This document shows positions 1 through 14,900 of a DNA stretch of 64,000 nt, in pieces (position 1 is the stretch's first letter; each line of letters begins with the position of its first letter). This DNA is from Pseudorasbora parva (lineage: Eukaryota; Chordata; Actinopteri; Cypriniformes; Gobionidae), in the NCBI RefSeq assembly GCF_024679245.1, contig NC_090177.1, positions 20,597,950-20,661,949 of the forward strand, in the 5' to 3' direction. Below the pieces are notes generated by a model. That model was given only the letters and a program-made list of their open reading frames with translations, searched no databases and had not been told where the DNA came from. The position numbers and the translations under genes are program-made.

Positions 1-382
1 GCAAAAAAAAGGAAATAACGACTTATAATAATAATTAATGGTCGATGGGCCGATTTCAAAACAAAGCTTCCTAAAGAATCGGAATGTAATGAATCAGTGT
101 ATCGATTCATGTTTCGGATCGCGTGTCAAACTGCTGCAATCATGTGACTTTGGCGATCTGAATCATGAATCGATACACTTATTCATAACGGTTCCAAGCT
201 TTGTTTTGAAATCGGCCCATCACTATATAGGAAATGACATTGGTGTCAATGAAGGCCTGTCTTAAACATCAGATTTCAACACAAATATCTTCATTTGTGT
301 TCTGAAGATGAATGTTAATTAATTAATGGTGAGTAATTAATGACAGAATGTTCATTTTTGGGTGAACTAACCCTTTAAAGTC
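1..382. repeat. Foldback MITE, right part (left end outside window)
   Basis: Inverted arms are visible at 45-70 and 195-222. The right end reads GGGTGAACTAACCCTTTAA at about 361-378, the same TTAA-flanked end as many MITEs in this window. Confidence 0.6.
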
Positions 383-1223
383 AGCATGAAATGGAAATTA
401 CGAGAAAAAATGTAAGGCGGGCTTGATTTTGCCCATCGGAATTGATTGGATCGTTGTGGTTTGCCATCTCACATGAGCTTGTTCCATCCTCGCACCGAAA
501 AACAGAGAAGATAAGAGATGTCGTTGCATGAGGGAGGGGAAGCTATTTTGATTGAAAATTATGAGGGCAAATTCATTTTAAGAAAATTAAAATTAGAAAA
601 TTAATACTGCTATATTCCATAAAAAACAAGAATTTTGCAGTTTGGAACCTGATATACACCATAAACGGGAAAATTGTTTGTTAAAAAGAGGTGGACATAA
701 CAATTCCATAAAAACATAATCATACTTTATTATCACTGAAGTCATGAAAATACAAGGTTTGTGTTTTACTGTTTTCAGCTGCAGTGCGTTAAAGTTCGAG
801 AACCTGAGCGAATGTTCTGATTGGCTGCGTTTGTGAGGGATTCAGTTTGCTGCTAGTCTTGGTCAGGACACGGTGATAGCCTCATAACAAAAATCACCCA
901 ATGTACTAAAATGCTAAACCATAAAACATACTATTTAATTTCCAGGTATTATATTGTATTATTTAGTTTAATGTGTCTTGCCAAAGCAAGGTAAGTAATG
1001 ATGAGTATGAAACGTTTCTGTTGTTGATTTGGTTTATTCTGCTACTGTTGACCAAACTCGTTTCGTTAATGTTCACATAATAAATTACGTCAATTTTATA
1101 TATTTAGCACTTTATACAATGTACATTATTTCAAAGCAACTTTACGGAAACAATATTGCAGTTCTAAAGTCTAATGATGTTAAAAATGTACCTGAAAAAC
1201 CTGTATATTCATGTCCTCCTCAG
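383..1223. other. Intronic sequence, no gene seen
   Basis: AT-rich intron upstream of the first visible perlecan exon. I found no Ig half-exon here, so the missing partner of exon 1224-1359 should be further upstream. Confidence 0.5.
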
Positions 1224-4200
1224 ACCCGCATGGAGCGCACTGACATCGGCACTCTCCTCGTACCCAACATCAGGTCATCTGATGCTGGCACTTATCTCTG
1301 TGTTGGCACCAATACTGCTGGTTCCTCAGAAGCTCACATTGAGGTCTTTGTTAAAAGAGGTGAGACGAGCCGCCAAACTAATTTTACACTAATGTTTTTA
1401 TAGGATTCCATTTTAATAATGTCCTCTCACAATGATCAGGTGAAATCATCCCCTCTGGAGTCACCATCCAACCCTCTATCGCTTCTGTAATGGAGGGAGA
1501 GACTCTAGATCTCAACTGCATTGTTCCAGGAACCTCACCAGCATCTGTCAAATGGAGGAGGGCAGGCGGGCTGCTGTCATCCAATCATCAGGTTTATCTC
1601 AGTTCATAATGAAGCATATTTGATTTACGTGATCTCAGAAGTATCTGCCTCGTTAGATTTCTAAACCACATTTTTAACATATGAACCATACTGTACATGA
1701 ATGTGTATTTGACTCAAGGTGCTGGGGACTCAGCTGCGGATCCTGCAGGCCTCTGCAGATGACACTGGAGAATATATCTGTCTGGTGGAGGGCGGCCCAT
1801 CCCCTCTCCAGGCCTCTGTATCTGTGTCTGTGACGTCCAGCTCCTCCCGTAAGTCCCCTTGATTGATGGCCAACAGGAACATGTCAGTGTCCATCAAGAA
1901 CATCATTAACCACATGCGATTATGTAGGCAGAGGCTGTTTCATAATTTCGCCTATCCTCATATCTTGGTTCTGACAAGTATGTTAATAGATTTAATGTTA
2001 ATCGTTTTTCAAGCCTATTCTTTTACTGTGTTCCAGTGACTGTCAGAGATTGAGAGCAATTATTTACCCACTGGTGTGTGCGTGTGCGTGTGCGTGTGCG
2101 TGTGCGTGTGTGTTTGTATATATTTTTTCTTTTTGGACACAAAAAGGGAGTTTGGACACATTACTATTTCTAATGTTTTTGAAAGAAGTTTGTTCTGCTT
2201 ATCAAGACTGCATTTATTTGATCAAAAATACAGAAACATTTTTTAATATTGTGATATATTATTACAATTTTAAATATTTGGTTTTCAATTTATTATACTT
2301 TAAATTATCATTTATTTCTGTGATGCAAAGCTGAATTTTCAGGATCGTTACCCCAGTCTTCAGTGTCACATGATCCTTCAGAAATCATTCTCATATTCTG
2401 ATTTATTATGAGTGTTGGAAACAGTTCTGCTGCCTAATTTATTTGATGAATAAAAGGTTCAAAAGAACTGCATTTATTCAAAATAAAAACATATTTTCAA
2501 ATAATATAAATTTCCTTTACTATCATTTTTTATTAATTTAACACATCCTTGCTGAATACAATTATTGATGTTTCCAAAAAAGAAAGCAAAAATATCACTG
2601 ACCCCAAATTACTGACCAGTAGTGCATATTGTTGTTACAAAAGATTTCTATTTTTAAAACATTTGCTTCTTTTTTTTTTTTTTTTTTTTTTACTTTTTAT
2701 TCATCAAAGTATTATAAAAAAGTATCACAGGTTATGAAAAAATATTAAGCAGCAGAACTGTTTCCAACTTTGAAAATGAATCATCATTAGAAGGATTTCT
2801 GAAGGATCATGTGACACTGAAGACTGGAGGAATGATCCTGAAAATTCAGCTTTGCATCTCAGAAATAAATGATAAGTTAAAGTATAATAAATTGAAAACC
2901 AATTATTTTAAATTGTAATAATATATCACAATATTAAAAAATGTTTCTGTATTTTTGATCAAATGAATGCAGGCTTGATGAGCAGAAGAAACTTCTTTCA
3001 AAAACATTACAAATAGTAATGTGTCCAAACTTTTTGCCTGTACTGTATATATGAGATAATTTTATACTAAATACTATTAAATAACTTGTGTAACCAAATC
3101 GACATCCCATTTATAATTATCTTAAATAATTAATAAGATATAACACAATACAAATTCAGAGAGAATTAATTATAAGTAATTGGCAGTTGCCTCTGTTATA
3201 AAGCTATCTTTATTTTTGGGAGTGCTTTTTTTTACATTCTGTATTTTTAAGGCTGATTTGTGTTCATCAAATATGACTTTATTAGCTACACACTCAACTT
3301 GCTTCTGAGACAGTGAATTCAGAACTATATCGACAGGAAGAGGTCACTACTGAAGCGCCAAAAGCGTAACTAAATGAAAATCTGACTGCACAATGTACAA
3401 TAGGCAGTTTTCCTCCACAGTTTAAATGTCTGGCACATTTTTTTGCACCAAGTCCTGTTTCATTTCAAACCCTGGCTCTGATGCTGTGTGCAATGTGCTC
3501 AATGTATTTTGTGGTCTGATTTTGGAGTAGGCCTCCAGAGCCCTATTATCTCCATCGAGCCACATAGTGCAGCAGTGAAGCAGGGCGAGTCGGCGAGCTT
3601 CAGGTGCAGGGTTCACAGCGGAGCCCAGCCGGTGCGCTTAGAGTGGAAACCCACCAACAGCCAGCCTCTGCCAGGTACACTGCTGCAATTCACTGTCATC
3701 TCCGTGTAATTAAAAAGATGATACCTCAATTTAAGTTACTTTGCTTTTTTTTGGTTTTGTTCTGTAGATAACGTGAAGTTTGGACCCGACAATTCTGTCA
3801 TGACCATTACCAATGCCCAGGCCAAAAACCAGGGCACCTATCGCTGTGTGGCAAGCAACTTGTTCGGAATGACTCACAGCATTGTGTCGCTCATCGTGAG
3901 AGGTATAGCAACTTTTGATGCCAACAAGAAAAGATGGTAGATGGGTTTTTGGAAAACCAGATTGGAAACAATCATTACTATAATCTGTTCAGATACTTTT
4001 GTTGCTCCATGGCATGCTTTCATATTTTTGTCTGATTTACATTCTTAGAATCTCCTAAGGCTGTAGTGACCCCTGCAGGACCAGTGCGAGTTAGGGTCGG
4101 CGATCCCATCAATCTCGAATGCCAGGCCGCTGGAGAGCCAAGACCCTCTGTGAGATGGCACAGATTGGACAACAACCGCAGGACGATGCTGAGCAGCCAT

Positions 4201-7200
4201 GTGCCTGCCGATACCAGTGCTGTCATGCAGGTTATGGGCCGTTTGTAGTCAAACCGTTGTTTTTTACAGAATCAGTTGATATATATGTTACTCTGAGAGT
4301 TTCATTCTATGTTTAGATCTTAGTTGCACGCCCAGAAGACAGTGGCACATATGTGTGCACAGCACAGAACAACCAGGGCACAACTGAGACTCGTATAGAG
4401 GTGTATGTTGAAGGAGGGCCTCAGGTGCCAACTGTTCCCCGTGCCAGTGTCCGTGAGCCTATGATGGTTGTGGTGGAAGGGTCAACTGCCACACTTCATT
4501 GTGATGCCCACGGTAGGTGCAACGAAAGTTGAAAGTTATGACGGTTAAACCCAAGCAGACATTAAAGGTTTAATTCACCTAAAAATTTAAACTAGCCTGT
4601 GATTAACTCACCCTCAACTCATCCTAGATGTATATGACATTCTTCTTTCAGACAAATGAAATTAGTTAGAATTGAAAAAGTTCTGGCTAATAAGTCCATA
4701 AACTGCTTATCATATAACTGCTCCACACGGCTCCGTGGGGTTAATAAAGGCCTTCTGAAGCAAAGTGCCACGTTTTTGTATGAAAAAATATCCATATTTA
4801 AAACTTTATTGACTAAAATATCTAACTTTCGGTGTAAAGCTGTACACAGTTCGACTTTCAGGAGAAGAGAATCCTCTATCATTTCTCTATTAAAATTCTC
4901 ATTTTAGACACTAATTCATAATCAGTGTTTTGTTTTGCTTTATCCTCTGCGCTTCTGCTATCGTCACATGCGTAAAGGGTTCAAGGGTTGCTCTTTTGCC
5001 GTAAATCGATGCATACAGCAATCTGCCGGAAGTAAGATTTAAGTTTTAAATATGGATATTTTTCTTCCACAAATTCTCCTACTTTATTAACCCACTGGAG
5101 CAGTGAGGAGCAGTATTATGATGGATATATTGACGGATTTCAAAACAAGGCAACAATTCACTGCTATTATAATGCTTGGATTAGCAAGGACTTTATTAAT
5201 ATAACTCCAATTTTATTTGTCTGAAAAGAAGAATGTCATATACAACTAGGATGACTTGAGGGTGAGTAAATCATGGGCTAATTTTCATTTTTGGGTGAAC
5301 TAGCCAAGTATATCCATATTAAAGAGTGTTCCTTAAAAGCTCTTGTATCTTACCTAAAGGATTCCCAAAGCCCACAATCACATGGTCTAAAGAGCGGTCT
5401 TCTCTGCCTTGGAGACACAAGATAGTCGACAACAGCCTGGTCTTACCTAATGTGGGCCGTCAGGACTCTGGTCAATATGTCTGCAATGCCACTAACCACA
5501 TGGGCACCAGTGAAGTCACCATCATGCTGGAAGTTGACAGTGAGCTTTAACCATTTATATAGATGATCATTTCTATTCCTTGTTCTTCTGATGCAAAAAC
5601 ATCATTATTTTACACATCAAAAGTTATTTTCTTAATATAAAAACAAAACAAAAAACCAAATACATGTACTTGAAGCAAAATCGTATAAAATATTAAGACT
5701 TAAGAGAAAAATGCATTTAATATGCATCCTTTATGAACAAATTTGGAGACCATGTCAAACATTTAGATATTTATCATCATCACTAAATTATACATACATT
5801 ATATAATAAAATACATTTCTTATTCAGTATGTTTGCCAGAAAACAAATCTAAACATCCTTAAACACCATGACTGTACATTATTTCAACGTTTCTTAAGAT
5901 ATTAATACAATTATGATAATATATCTTGAATTAATGTATTTTGTTACTCAATGTCCAAGCTTGTTTTTTTGTTTTAACCATAAACCTCACAAAATTATGT
6001 GAGATTTAAGCTTAAAACAAGGTGCCAGCTGAGGATATACAAGTTCGCTAAATTACTTTTTGATTTATTTTGCTTTAGTTTAGATATTTATACTGGAAAA
6101 CACTTTTTTTTTTTTTTCCTATTTTAACTACTGTCCAAATTCCTCAAACAAGTGTGAGGCATACTTTCCTGTTCTTGTAAAGCTCTCTGACATGAGCCAG
6201 CTGTAATTATCCAACATCCTCTAACTGACATTTCTTTGGTTGGAGCAGCCCCACCCTATGCCACTTCCTTGCCCGACGACGTGTCAGTGCGAGTGGGTGA
6301 AGTCATTCGACTGCAGTGCCTGGCCCACGGCACCCCACCCCTGCGTTATGAGTGGGCTAAGGTCAACGGCAGCTTGCCTCCTACTGCTCAGCTGCAAGGA
6401 GGAGACCTCCAGATCAACCTGGCCAAGGAAAACGATGCTGGGACATACAAGTGTGTGGCCAGCAACAAGGTTGGCAAGAGTGAAGCACTGGCCAAAGTCT
6501 CAGTCCGATGTGAGTATCGTCATTTCAGTGCATTCTCTCATACGTCATGCATTCCCCCAGTCTTATAAAGTGATCATCAGGTGAATTCTCACTGGCATTC
6601 AGCTTGACCTCTGACCCCTATGTCCTGCAGCACCCCTGTCGGTGAAAGTGTCCCCACAGGTGGAGGTGAAGGCTCTGGGCAGTGCTGTGGAGTTTACCTG
6701 TGCTGCTAAAGGAGGGTCTCAGATTGAGATTGAGTGGCTGAAGGAGGGAGGAGTTCTTCCGCCAAATCATCACATTAAAGATGGAGTGCTCAGGTCAGTG
6801 ACATTATCTGATATAAACATTGACTGTTAAATACTTAAAGGGTTAGTTCACCCAGAAATTTAAATGTTCCTATAATTTACTAGCCTATCAAGCATCCTAG
6901 GTGTATATGAATTTATTCTTTCAGCCTAAAGCAATCAGAGTTATTAAAAAATAAAAAATAATCTTATAATTTATAACTGAATGTTATTCTAGATTTTGAT
7001 GGCCAAAAGTGCATCCATCCATCATAAAAGTAATCCATACTGCTCCAGGGGGTTAATAAAGGCCTTCTGAAGTGAAGCTTTTTTTGTAAGAAAAATACTA
7101 TATTTATAACTATAATCACTTGCTTCTGGTAACGGCCGAACAGTTCCGGCGGTAGAGAGAACTCTGGCCTGATGTATGAAGTATTGACGAATGCAGAAGA

Positions 7201-8919
7201 TAGAGCAAAACAAACCACTAGTCATAAGTTGGAAGTCTAAAACAAGAATTTTTAAAAAGAAATGACAGAGGAGCTTAAGTTTCTTGCCCAGCCCTATTTT
7301 TTTAAACCACAAGAGGCAGAATTTTTTTTTTTATGTAACTCAGATTTTGTTTGGCTGAAAGAAAAGGTCATATACAACTAGGATGAGTTAACACACACAC
7401 ATATATATATATATGCATCTAACACTACAAATTGCTAACAAAGAAATTATGATTATTTACTTGTCTACCTAGCATATTACATTTTTGTGACTGGGTCATT
7501 TTTAAGTCTTGTGGTAACAAGGTTGTGCACAAGCTGACCTTTATAGTAACTAAAATAATTTAATATTTTAAAATATATTTAACAATAATTGTTTAGCAAT
7601 TTTATACAAGTTCAACTTATTATATCAAAATGATGCCATTTTTGATTAATTTTGCATTTAATTGTTGGTACAGTCAAGAGAGACAAGGTCTTTGAAATGA
7701 GACAATAATACAGATATTTGACGTGATTAAAACTTGTAATAAATGTGTGTTTCTTGCTATATTTATGTTATGTTAAATAATAGAGTAATTACTATAAGAT
7801 AAGGGATAGTTCTGACAATAAAATATATAATATTTGTGCCCCTAATGCTTTAAATTATACTGTGTATCCTTTATTTATAATCTTTGTTCATTTTTGTGCA
7901 GAATCGAGAACCTTGAACAAAGTAATGAGGGAATCTATACCTGCAGAGCTACAAGTTTGTTTGGACAGGCTCAGGACAGTGCTAAACTCACCATTCAAGG
8001 TCCCTTATAATAACTGAAATACAATATATTTCCAAACTAGACTTTAAAACCCACTGACGGGGAGCTTTTTGTCTTTACAGCTCTACCCAAAGTGAAGATT
8101 AACGTGCGCACATCAGTACAGACGGTGATGGTGGGCAACTCAGTGGAGTTTGAGTGCCATGCGATCGGTGACCCCGAGCCCACAGTGCGCTGGAGTAAAG
8201 TGGGAGGCTCTCTTCCTGATCATGTGGAAGTAAGGGGGAACATCCTGAGGATTGACCAAGTGACCGAATCAGATTCGGGACAGTACCGCTGCACTGCCAC
8301 AAATAATGTTGGCTCAGAGCATTCCCATGTTGTCCTTAATATACAGTGTGAGTACATTATTATATCCAGGATGGTTATTATGTTTCTTTTGCAATTGTTT
8401 TTTTGATTTGCATTATGTAACACAACTATAAACGGAGTGTCATATTGCAATGCACAGTATTAAAGGGAAATGCTTTGGATGTATAGTAACCGAACACTGA
8501 TTCCTGACACCTGTGCACTTTATAGCCTTGCCTCAGATTGCTGCACAGCCTGAGTCAAAGGAAGTGACAGTTGGCTCTGATGCGATCTTGCCCTGCATCG
8601 CATCTGGATACCCAGTCCCAACAATCACATGGTCAAAGGTAACGCTTATGTTTCATGGCTAAACTCGACCTTATTCATGACCAAAGTCCATATGTTCACA
8701 CAGCAGCATATTACGCTTGTCAGTCCAGTTTAGAGTACTAAAGAAAGTGATTATTTGTCCTCATCTTACAGGTGGAGAATGAGTTGCCCTCGAAGTGCAG
8801 ACAGGATGGACATGTCCTGACAGTCCCTGGTGTGTCCCACTCAGATGCAGGAACGTATGTCTGTACAGCTGCTAATAAGCAGGGGAAAGTTGAGGCCTTC
8901 ACCAGACTCAATGTTCATG
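1224..8919 (+). CDS. hspg2: hspg2 domain IV: last nine Ig-like modules
   Basis: This block encodes the end of the perlecan Ig array. The first exon (1224-1359) holds only the second half of an Ig fold (DAGTYLCVGTNTAG), its partner exon being off the left edge. Eight complete modules follow: exons 1440-1848, 3531-3902, 4049 to about 4400, about 4430-5539, 6249-6509 (single exon), 6631-7999, 8081-8347 (single exon) and 8526-8919. Each shows the Cys...Trp...D(S/A)G(T/Q)Y.C pattern, for example WSKVGGSLPD then DSGQYRCTATNNVG. Most are split by one intron between the two cysteines. Modules join at phase-1 introns, the usual arrangement for shuffled extracellular domains. The module at 6631-7999 is interrupted by an intron of about 1.1 kb holding a foldback MITE. 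Human perlecan has more Ig repeats upstream. Confidence 0.92.
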
Positions 8920-11900
8920 GTTAGTTATATATTATGCAAGTCTTTTCTATCTGCAGTTACACATCTTTTTGTCCAGTGTAGGTCTTAAGTGGCAATACTG
9001 CTTGTCTGTAATTGTGGCTTTGTGATGGCAGCACTGATTTCAGTGGAAAATAGACAAGTATAACCAACCCATGAGCTATTTCTTCCACTAAAGGGTTTCT
9101 GAAATGTTCTACTGCTTAACATTCAGTCTGTGTTCATGTCTTTCAGAGAGAGTGATGCCTCAGTTTACTCAGGAGCCACTCTCGTACCTCACACTGCCCA
9201 CCATCAAAAACTCCTACAAAGCATTCAGCATCAAAATTACCTTCAGGCCGGACAATGCTGATGGTAAGGTCCCACAAAACTACAAGATATTTATTTCACT
9301 GCAACAAAGCTGTTTTAACTTCACTGTCATTACTTAAAAAAAGAATGTTGAAGGGATAGTTCACACAAAAATGAAACCGTATTTACTCACCTTCATGTTG
9401 TTTCAAACTAGTATGACTTTCTTCTGTGGAACAGAAAATTAGATGTTTCTGCTGGTCTTTTTCATAATGACTGCATAATCGAGAATCTCGCTTAAAGATT
9501 CTTCAAAATGTCTTATTCCACAGAAGAAAGTCATACAGGTTTGGAACATCATGAGTATTATAATTTTTAGTATAACTTTTTCTTTAAATCATGAGCAATG
9601 TTACGTGTACTAAATGAAGAGAGCACACTGTTTCTAAAATGTTTAGTCCTTGAATGTAAACTCAATTATTCTTTTTGTTCTTTACCCTCCTTCACCTTTG
9701 GTATGAAGGGCTCATTTTGTATGCCGGTGAGTCTGCTTGCTTGCCTGAGAGTGCCTGAGTGCACATGCTGTAAGATATAATAATGCTATGCAGCAGTGCA
9801 GCTCGGCATACTCTCATTGGGCCTTTAGAAGGGCCCTTATGAACATGTGCAGGCATGACAATAGATTATGATGTTCATCAAGGCACTTCTGCTTCTCATT
9901 GAGTTGGTTGCCGCATGATGCAGAATGTTATCATGAACTGACTGCAGCTTTTACCCATTTTAGTGACAGGTATACAGCATGTGTGCAAAGTTGTTGTTTT
10001 TTTTTTTGTTAATTTTTTTTTTTTAAATCCTGAAAAATAAAATAAATTGTTTTACAAGCATACAAGTTAATTTAGGCATCACAAAATTCTGTTGTGCAGT
10101 ATTAAAACATATTTTAAAATGAATGAAAATTAGCCCATGATTTATTCACCCTCAAGCCGTCCTAGGTGTATATGACTTTCTTCTTTCTGATTAGTACAGA
10201 GTTATATTAATAAATATCCTGATGTTTCTAAACTTTATAATGGCAGTGAACGGTGCTCACGAGTTTAAAGCTCAAACAAGTGTATCCAGCCATCATAAAT
10301 GTACTCCACACAGGGGGTTAATAAAGGCCCGTTGAAGTGAATCGATGGGTTTCTGTAAGAAAAATATCCATCTTTAAAACTTTATAAAGTAAAATGTATA
10401 GCTGCGGCCAGACCGCCTTCTGTATTCAACTTACGAAGAAAGTGTAACGCCTCTCGCAGTTCAAAAGGCTTGTGATATGTCCAACGTCATGCGTTGCGTC
10501 AGTTATGCTTTTTCTGTTAAATACGGAAGGTGGTCTGGCGGGAGCTAGATAACATTTAATATGAATATTTTTCTACACAAACCCATTAATTCACTTCAAA
10601 AGGCCTTGATTAACTTTATTTAGTAGCCGTGTGGTGTATGTTTATGATGGATGGATGCACTTTTTTTATTTTAAACTCGTGACCCCCGTTCATAGCCATT
10701 CCAAAGCTTGGGAACATCAGGTTATTTATTAATATAACTCCAATTGTGTTCATCAGAAATAAGAAAGTCATATACACCTAGGATGTCTCGAGGGTGAGTA
10801 AATCATGGGGTAATTTTCATTTTAAAATGATTTAATCAGTTAATGTTTTTAAAGATACACTTTTAAGTGAGCATTGGATGATGGCAAATGTAATCTAAAT
10901 GTAAAAATGAGCATGTACAATTAAATAAACACTATCGACTGATACCAATAAATAGGGCTGCACGATTAATCAAAATACAACTGTAATCACATAGTGGGAT
11001 TATCATGCTGCAAAGGCAGTACTATCAATAAATATAAAATGGCTAAAGTGCCCCTATTATAGCCTAGAAATCTAGACGCAAATTTAATCTGCCTCAAGTA
11101 TCGTCTAGCAACTCTCACTACAGTTCTGAGCTGTAAAAACCAAACTCTGGTCCGGCCAATCACATCGTGTGTAGAGTCGGTGGGCGGGGCTTAACATAAT
11201 GACGGCCGAGTTGCACTTGCGTGCTTCTAGTAAACACAGAAACTGGCGAACGGCTGTCTTTCGAATCAGCTTTGACCGCGACTCTGAAAGACTTGGAGTT
11301 AAGCTTTTCTCTGAGAAAAGAACAAAGAGCGGCACTGAAGTCATTCTTATAAACGGAAGATGTGTTCGGAGTTTAGCCGACCGGATACGGTGAAAGTTTG
11401 TATGCATGTAAACCTGTTAGAGACCTTCAAAGCTAAAGTAGGAAACATTAAAATAGCATAATAGGGCCACTTTAATATCTGAGGATATGGTAACATTATA
11501 TTATGCATTCCTACATTAAATAAAATTGAAGATTGTTTCAGCAAGCTTATTATGGTACTTTTTGAATGCTGACTAATAACCCAGATGGCATGATCTTTAC
11601 CAGTGGTTCTCAAAAGGTTTTGATTTTAAAGCACAGTACCATTTTTTAGGGTCACACCTATCATTTGAGAGCCACTGGTCAGTACTGACCCATCTGATGC
11701 CCATGTGATGGAGACGGGTCAGAGTCATGGCATGTGCCCATGCATGTGGCTTGCGTTGGCAGTGATTGGCATTGTGAGATGCTGAACATGGCAGCAGCTT
11801 TTCCCTCAGCATGCTGTTTTACTTTCAGCTTAAAAAAGGGCTTTGCGCATAGGTAAGCTCCATGGTTAGGTAGGGCGAATGCCGTATTGTACTTATTTTT

Positions 11901-14900
11901 TCCTTTAATGCCCAGGTATGATAATCTATAACGGACAAAAGAAGACCACAGGCGCTGACTTCATATCTTTTGGGTTGGTGGGCGGCCGTCCTGAATTCAG
12001 GTGCATTAATCAATATCACACCAAGCTCAAAGTACATTTAGCTTCTGAAACTAGATATAACATTGTCTTTTGATATGATTGTCCAAATGTGCACATTTTC
12101 CTTCCTCAGGTTTGATGTGGGCTCTGGGATGGCAAATATTCGTTACCCTACTTCGATTAAACTGGGCGAGTTTCACACAGTGCAGCTCTATAGGAATCAG
12201 ACACAGGGCTCTCTTATTGTGGATGGAGAAGCTCCGATAAATGGAACCTCACAGGTGCACATTCGTCTCTGCTTATCCCTAATTAATATTCTGTGGTATC
12301 ATGGCAGTAAAACAAATGGGAAACATGTTGTGTGTCCGAGCAGGGCAAATTCAAGGGCCTGGATCTGAACGAGGAGCTTTTTGTTGGCGGTTATCCAAAC
12401 TATAGCATGCTTGCTAAAACTGCAGACCTCAAAACAGGGTTTGTTGGTGAGAAAACCCTTAAGTTATTCTGTGCCGTCTGAATTTCATAGGAAATTATCA
12501 GTTGTAGCTTTCTTATAAATTGCCTTCTTTCACTGAGTTTTGGTCTTTCTTTAAGGCTGTATCAAGCAGCTGATTATCCAAGGTGATGAGGTCATTTTCA
12601 AGGACCTTGATAAAAGTTCCACTGGAGTTTCGAATTGTCCCACCTGCAAGGATCGCCCATGTCAGGTAATTTTTCTGTAATAAGGCCAAAATTATTCTTT
12701 GAATCAGCATGTACAATTACCCCAGTATTTGAACACTTGTGTAAGTCACACAAAAATATGTGAATTTTATTGCTGAAGAAAAAAAAGTAGTACGTGATGC
12801 TAGTCCTTGGGACTAATGTCACTTTTCTAGGTACAAACCACAGTGATTTTAAGTCAATAAATAAAGTCAAAGACTTGTCTTAAATCATTTTTGTCTCTGT
12901 CACTCACTTTTTGGAGTCAGTGTATGTATTTTGTGTTATTGGCCTGTGAAAGACGATTACATGAAGTAATGTGTGTGTGTTTCAGAATGGTGGACTGTGT
13001 GTGGATTCTGTAGCCAGTCTCTACAAATGCAGTTGCCAGAGAGGATTCACAGGGACCAACTGCCAGCATCACTCCTCCTTGCACTGCCACACAGGTCAGA
13101 ATAAAAAAAAAACAGGATCAGGATTTGTAAAACAACCAGCATCACTCTTCCTTGGCTTTGGTTTCCATCCAAAGTTGCGAATTTAACTTGTACGTTTGGA
13201 AGCGGATTTAAGCCTTACCTTGCGTTTGGAGGCGAATGTCTGGTGTTTGGGAGCGCAATTGTGCGAGACAGACTTGGAAAGTAATTATACCCAATCATTT
13301 TGATGACAGACTTTGACTGTCACCAACATTTAACATGGGGTGCAATGAAGTTGATCCACTGGTTAGTCCAGTTTTCCAATCACATGATCTGTGGAGGCAA
13401 AGTCACATGAGTTTTATTTTGCGCTTCGAGGGATTTATTTGGTAAATTGTGTTTTGATTGTACTTTCTTTGCATGTCTTCAGGTTAAAAATGGTCAGCAC
13501 ATACAGTACAGGCCAAACGTTTGGACACATTACTATTTCTAATGTTTTTGAAAGACGTTTCTTCTGCTCATCAAGCCTGCATTTATTTGATCAAAAATAC
13601 AGAATTTTTTTTTAATATTGTGATATATTATTACAATTTAAAATATTTGGTTTTCAATTTATTATACTTTAAATTATCATTTATTTCTGAGATGCAAAGC
13701 TGAATTTTCAGGATCGCTACCCCAGTCTTCAGTGTCACATGATCCTTCAGAAATCATTCTCATATTCTGATTTATTATGACTGTTGGAAACCGTTCTAAT
13801 ATATTTGATGAATAAAAGGCTCAAAAGAACTGCATTTATTAAAAATAACATATTTTCAAATAATATAAATCTCCTTTACTATCAATTTTTTAATCAATTT
13901 AACACATCCTTGCTGAATACAATTATTGATTTATTTCAACAACAAAAAAAATGACTGACCCCAAATTACTGACCAGTAGTGCATATTGTTACAAAAGATT
14001 TCTATTTTTAAAACATTTGCTTTTTTTTGTTTTGCTTTTTTCTTTTTTTTTATTCATCAAAGTATTATAAAAAAGTATCACAGGTTATGAAAAAATATTA
14101 AGCAGCAGAACTGTTTCCAACTTTGAAAATGAATCATCATTAGAATGATTTCTGAAGGATCATGTGACACTGAAGACTGGAGGAATGATCCTGAAAATTC
14201 AGCTTTGCATCACAGAAATAAACGATCATTTAGTATAATAAATTGAAAACCAATTATTTAAAATTGTAATAATATATCACAATATTAAAAAATGTTTCTG
14301 TATTTTTGATCAAATAAATGCAGGCTTGATGAGCATAAGAAACTTCTTTCAAAAACATTACAAATAGTAGTGTCCAAACTTTTGGCCTGTACTGTGTTTT
14401 TTTTTTTTTATGCATATTTTTTTAATTTATGTGCATTATGCTTAATGTTGTTTCCATCCATTTTATTTTGTGATATCCAAAAATGTGCATAACTCATTAT
14501 TCTTTCTGTTCTTAACTGCAACAGATGCCTGTGGACCAGATGCCACCTGCATTAACCGACCCAGTGGATTGGGCTATGACTGCCGCTGTCACTTGGGCAA
14601 GTCTGGAATGAAGTGCATGGACGGTAAAGCTCAATATCCATTCCCATTTAAAATTCCCAGAGCACTTTAAGGTCAACTGTGTTTCTCACTTACCCTCTTC
14701 TTGACAATCCCAGGTACTCTGGTAACAACACCATTGTTTGATGGAGACTTATCTTACATTGCATATCCTCCTCTCACTAATATCCATAATGACCTCCGCA
14801 TCGAGATGGAGTTTAAACCCATGGATTTAGATGGGCTGATGTTCTTTTGTGGAGGCAAAAAGATGAAAGTGGAGGACTTTGTGACGTTATCTATGGTAGA

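Noticed and set aside
1384..1915. Minus-strand ORFs across the first perlecan exons
   Set aside because: They are antisense shadows of the Ig exons on the + strand.
2050..2334. 94-codon ORF with Cys-Ala repeats
   Set aside because: It translates the TGTGCG microsatellite and the adjoining foldback arm.
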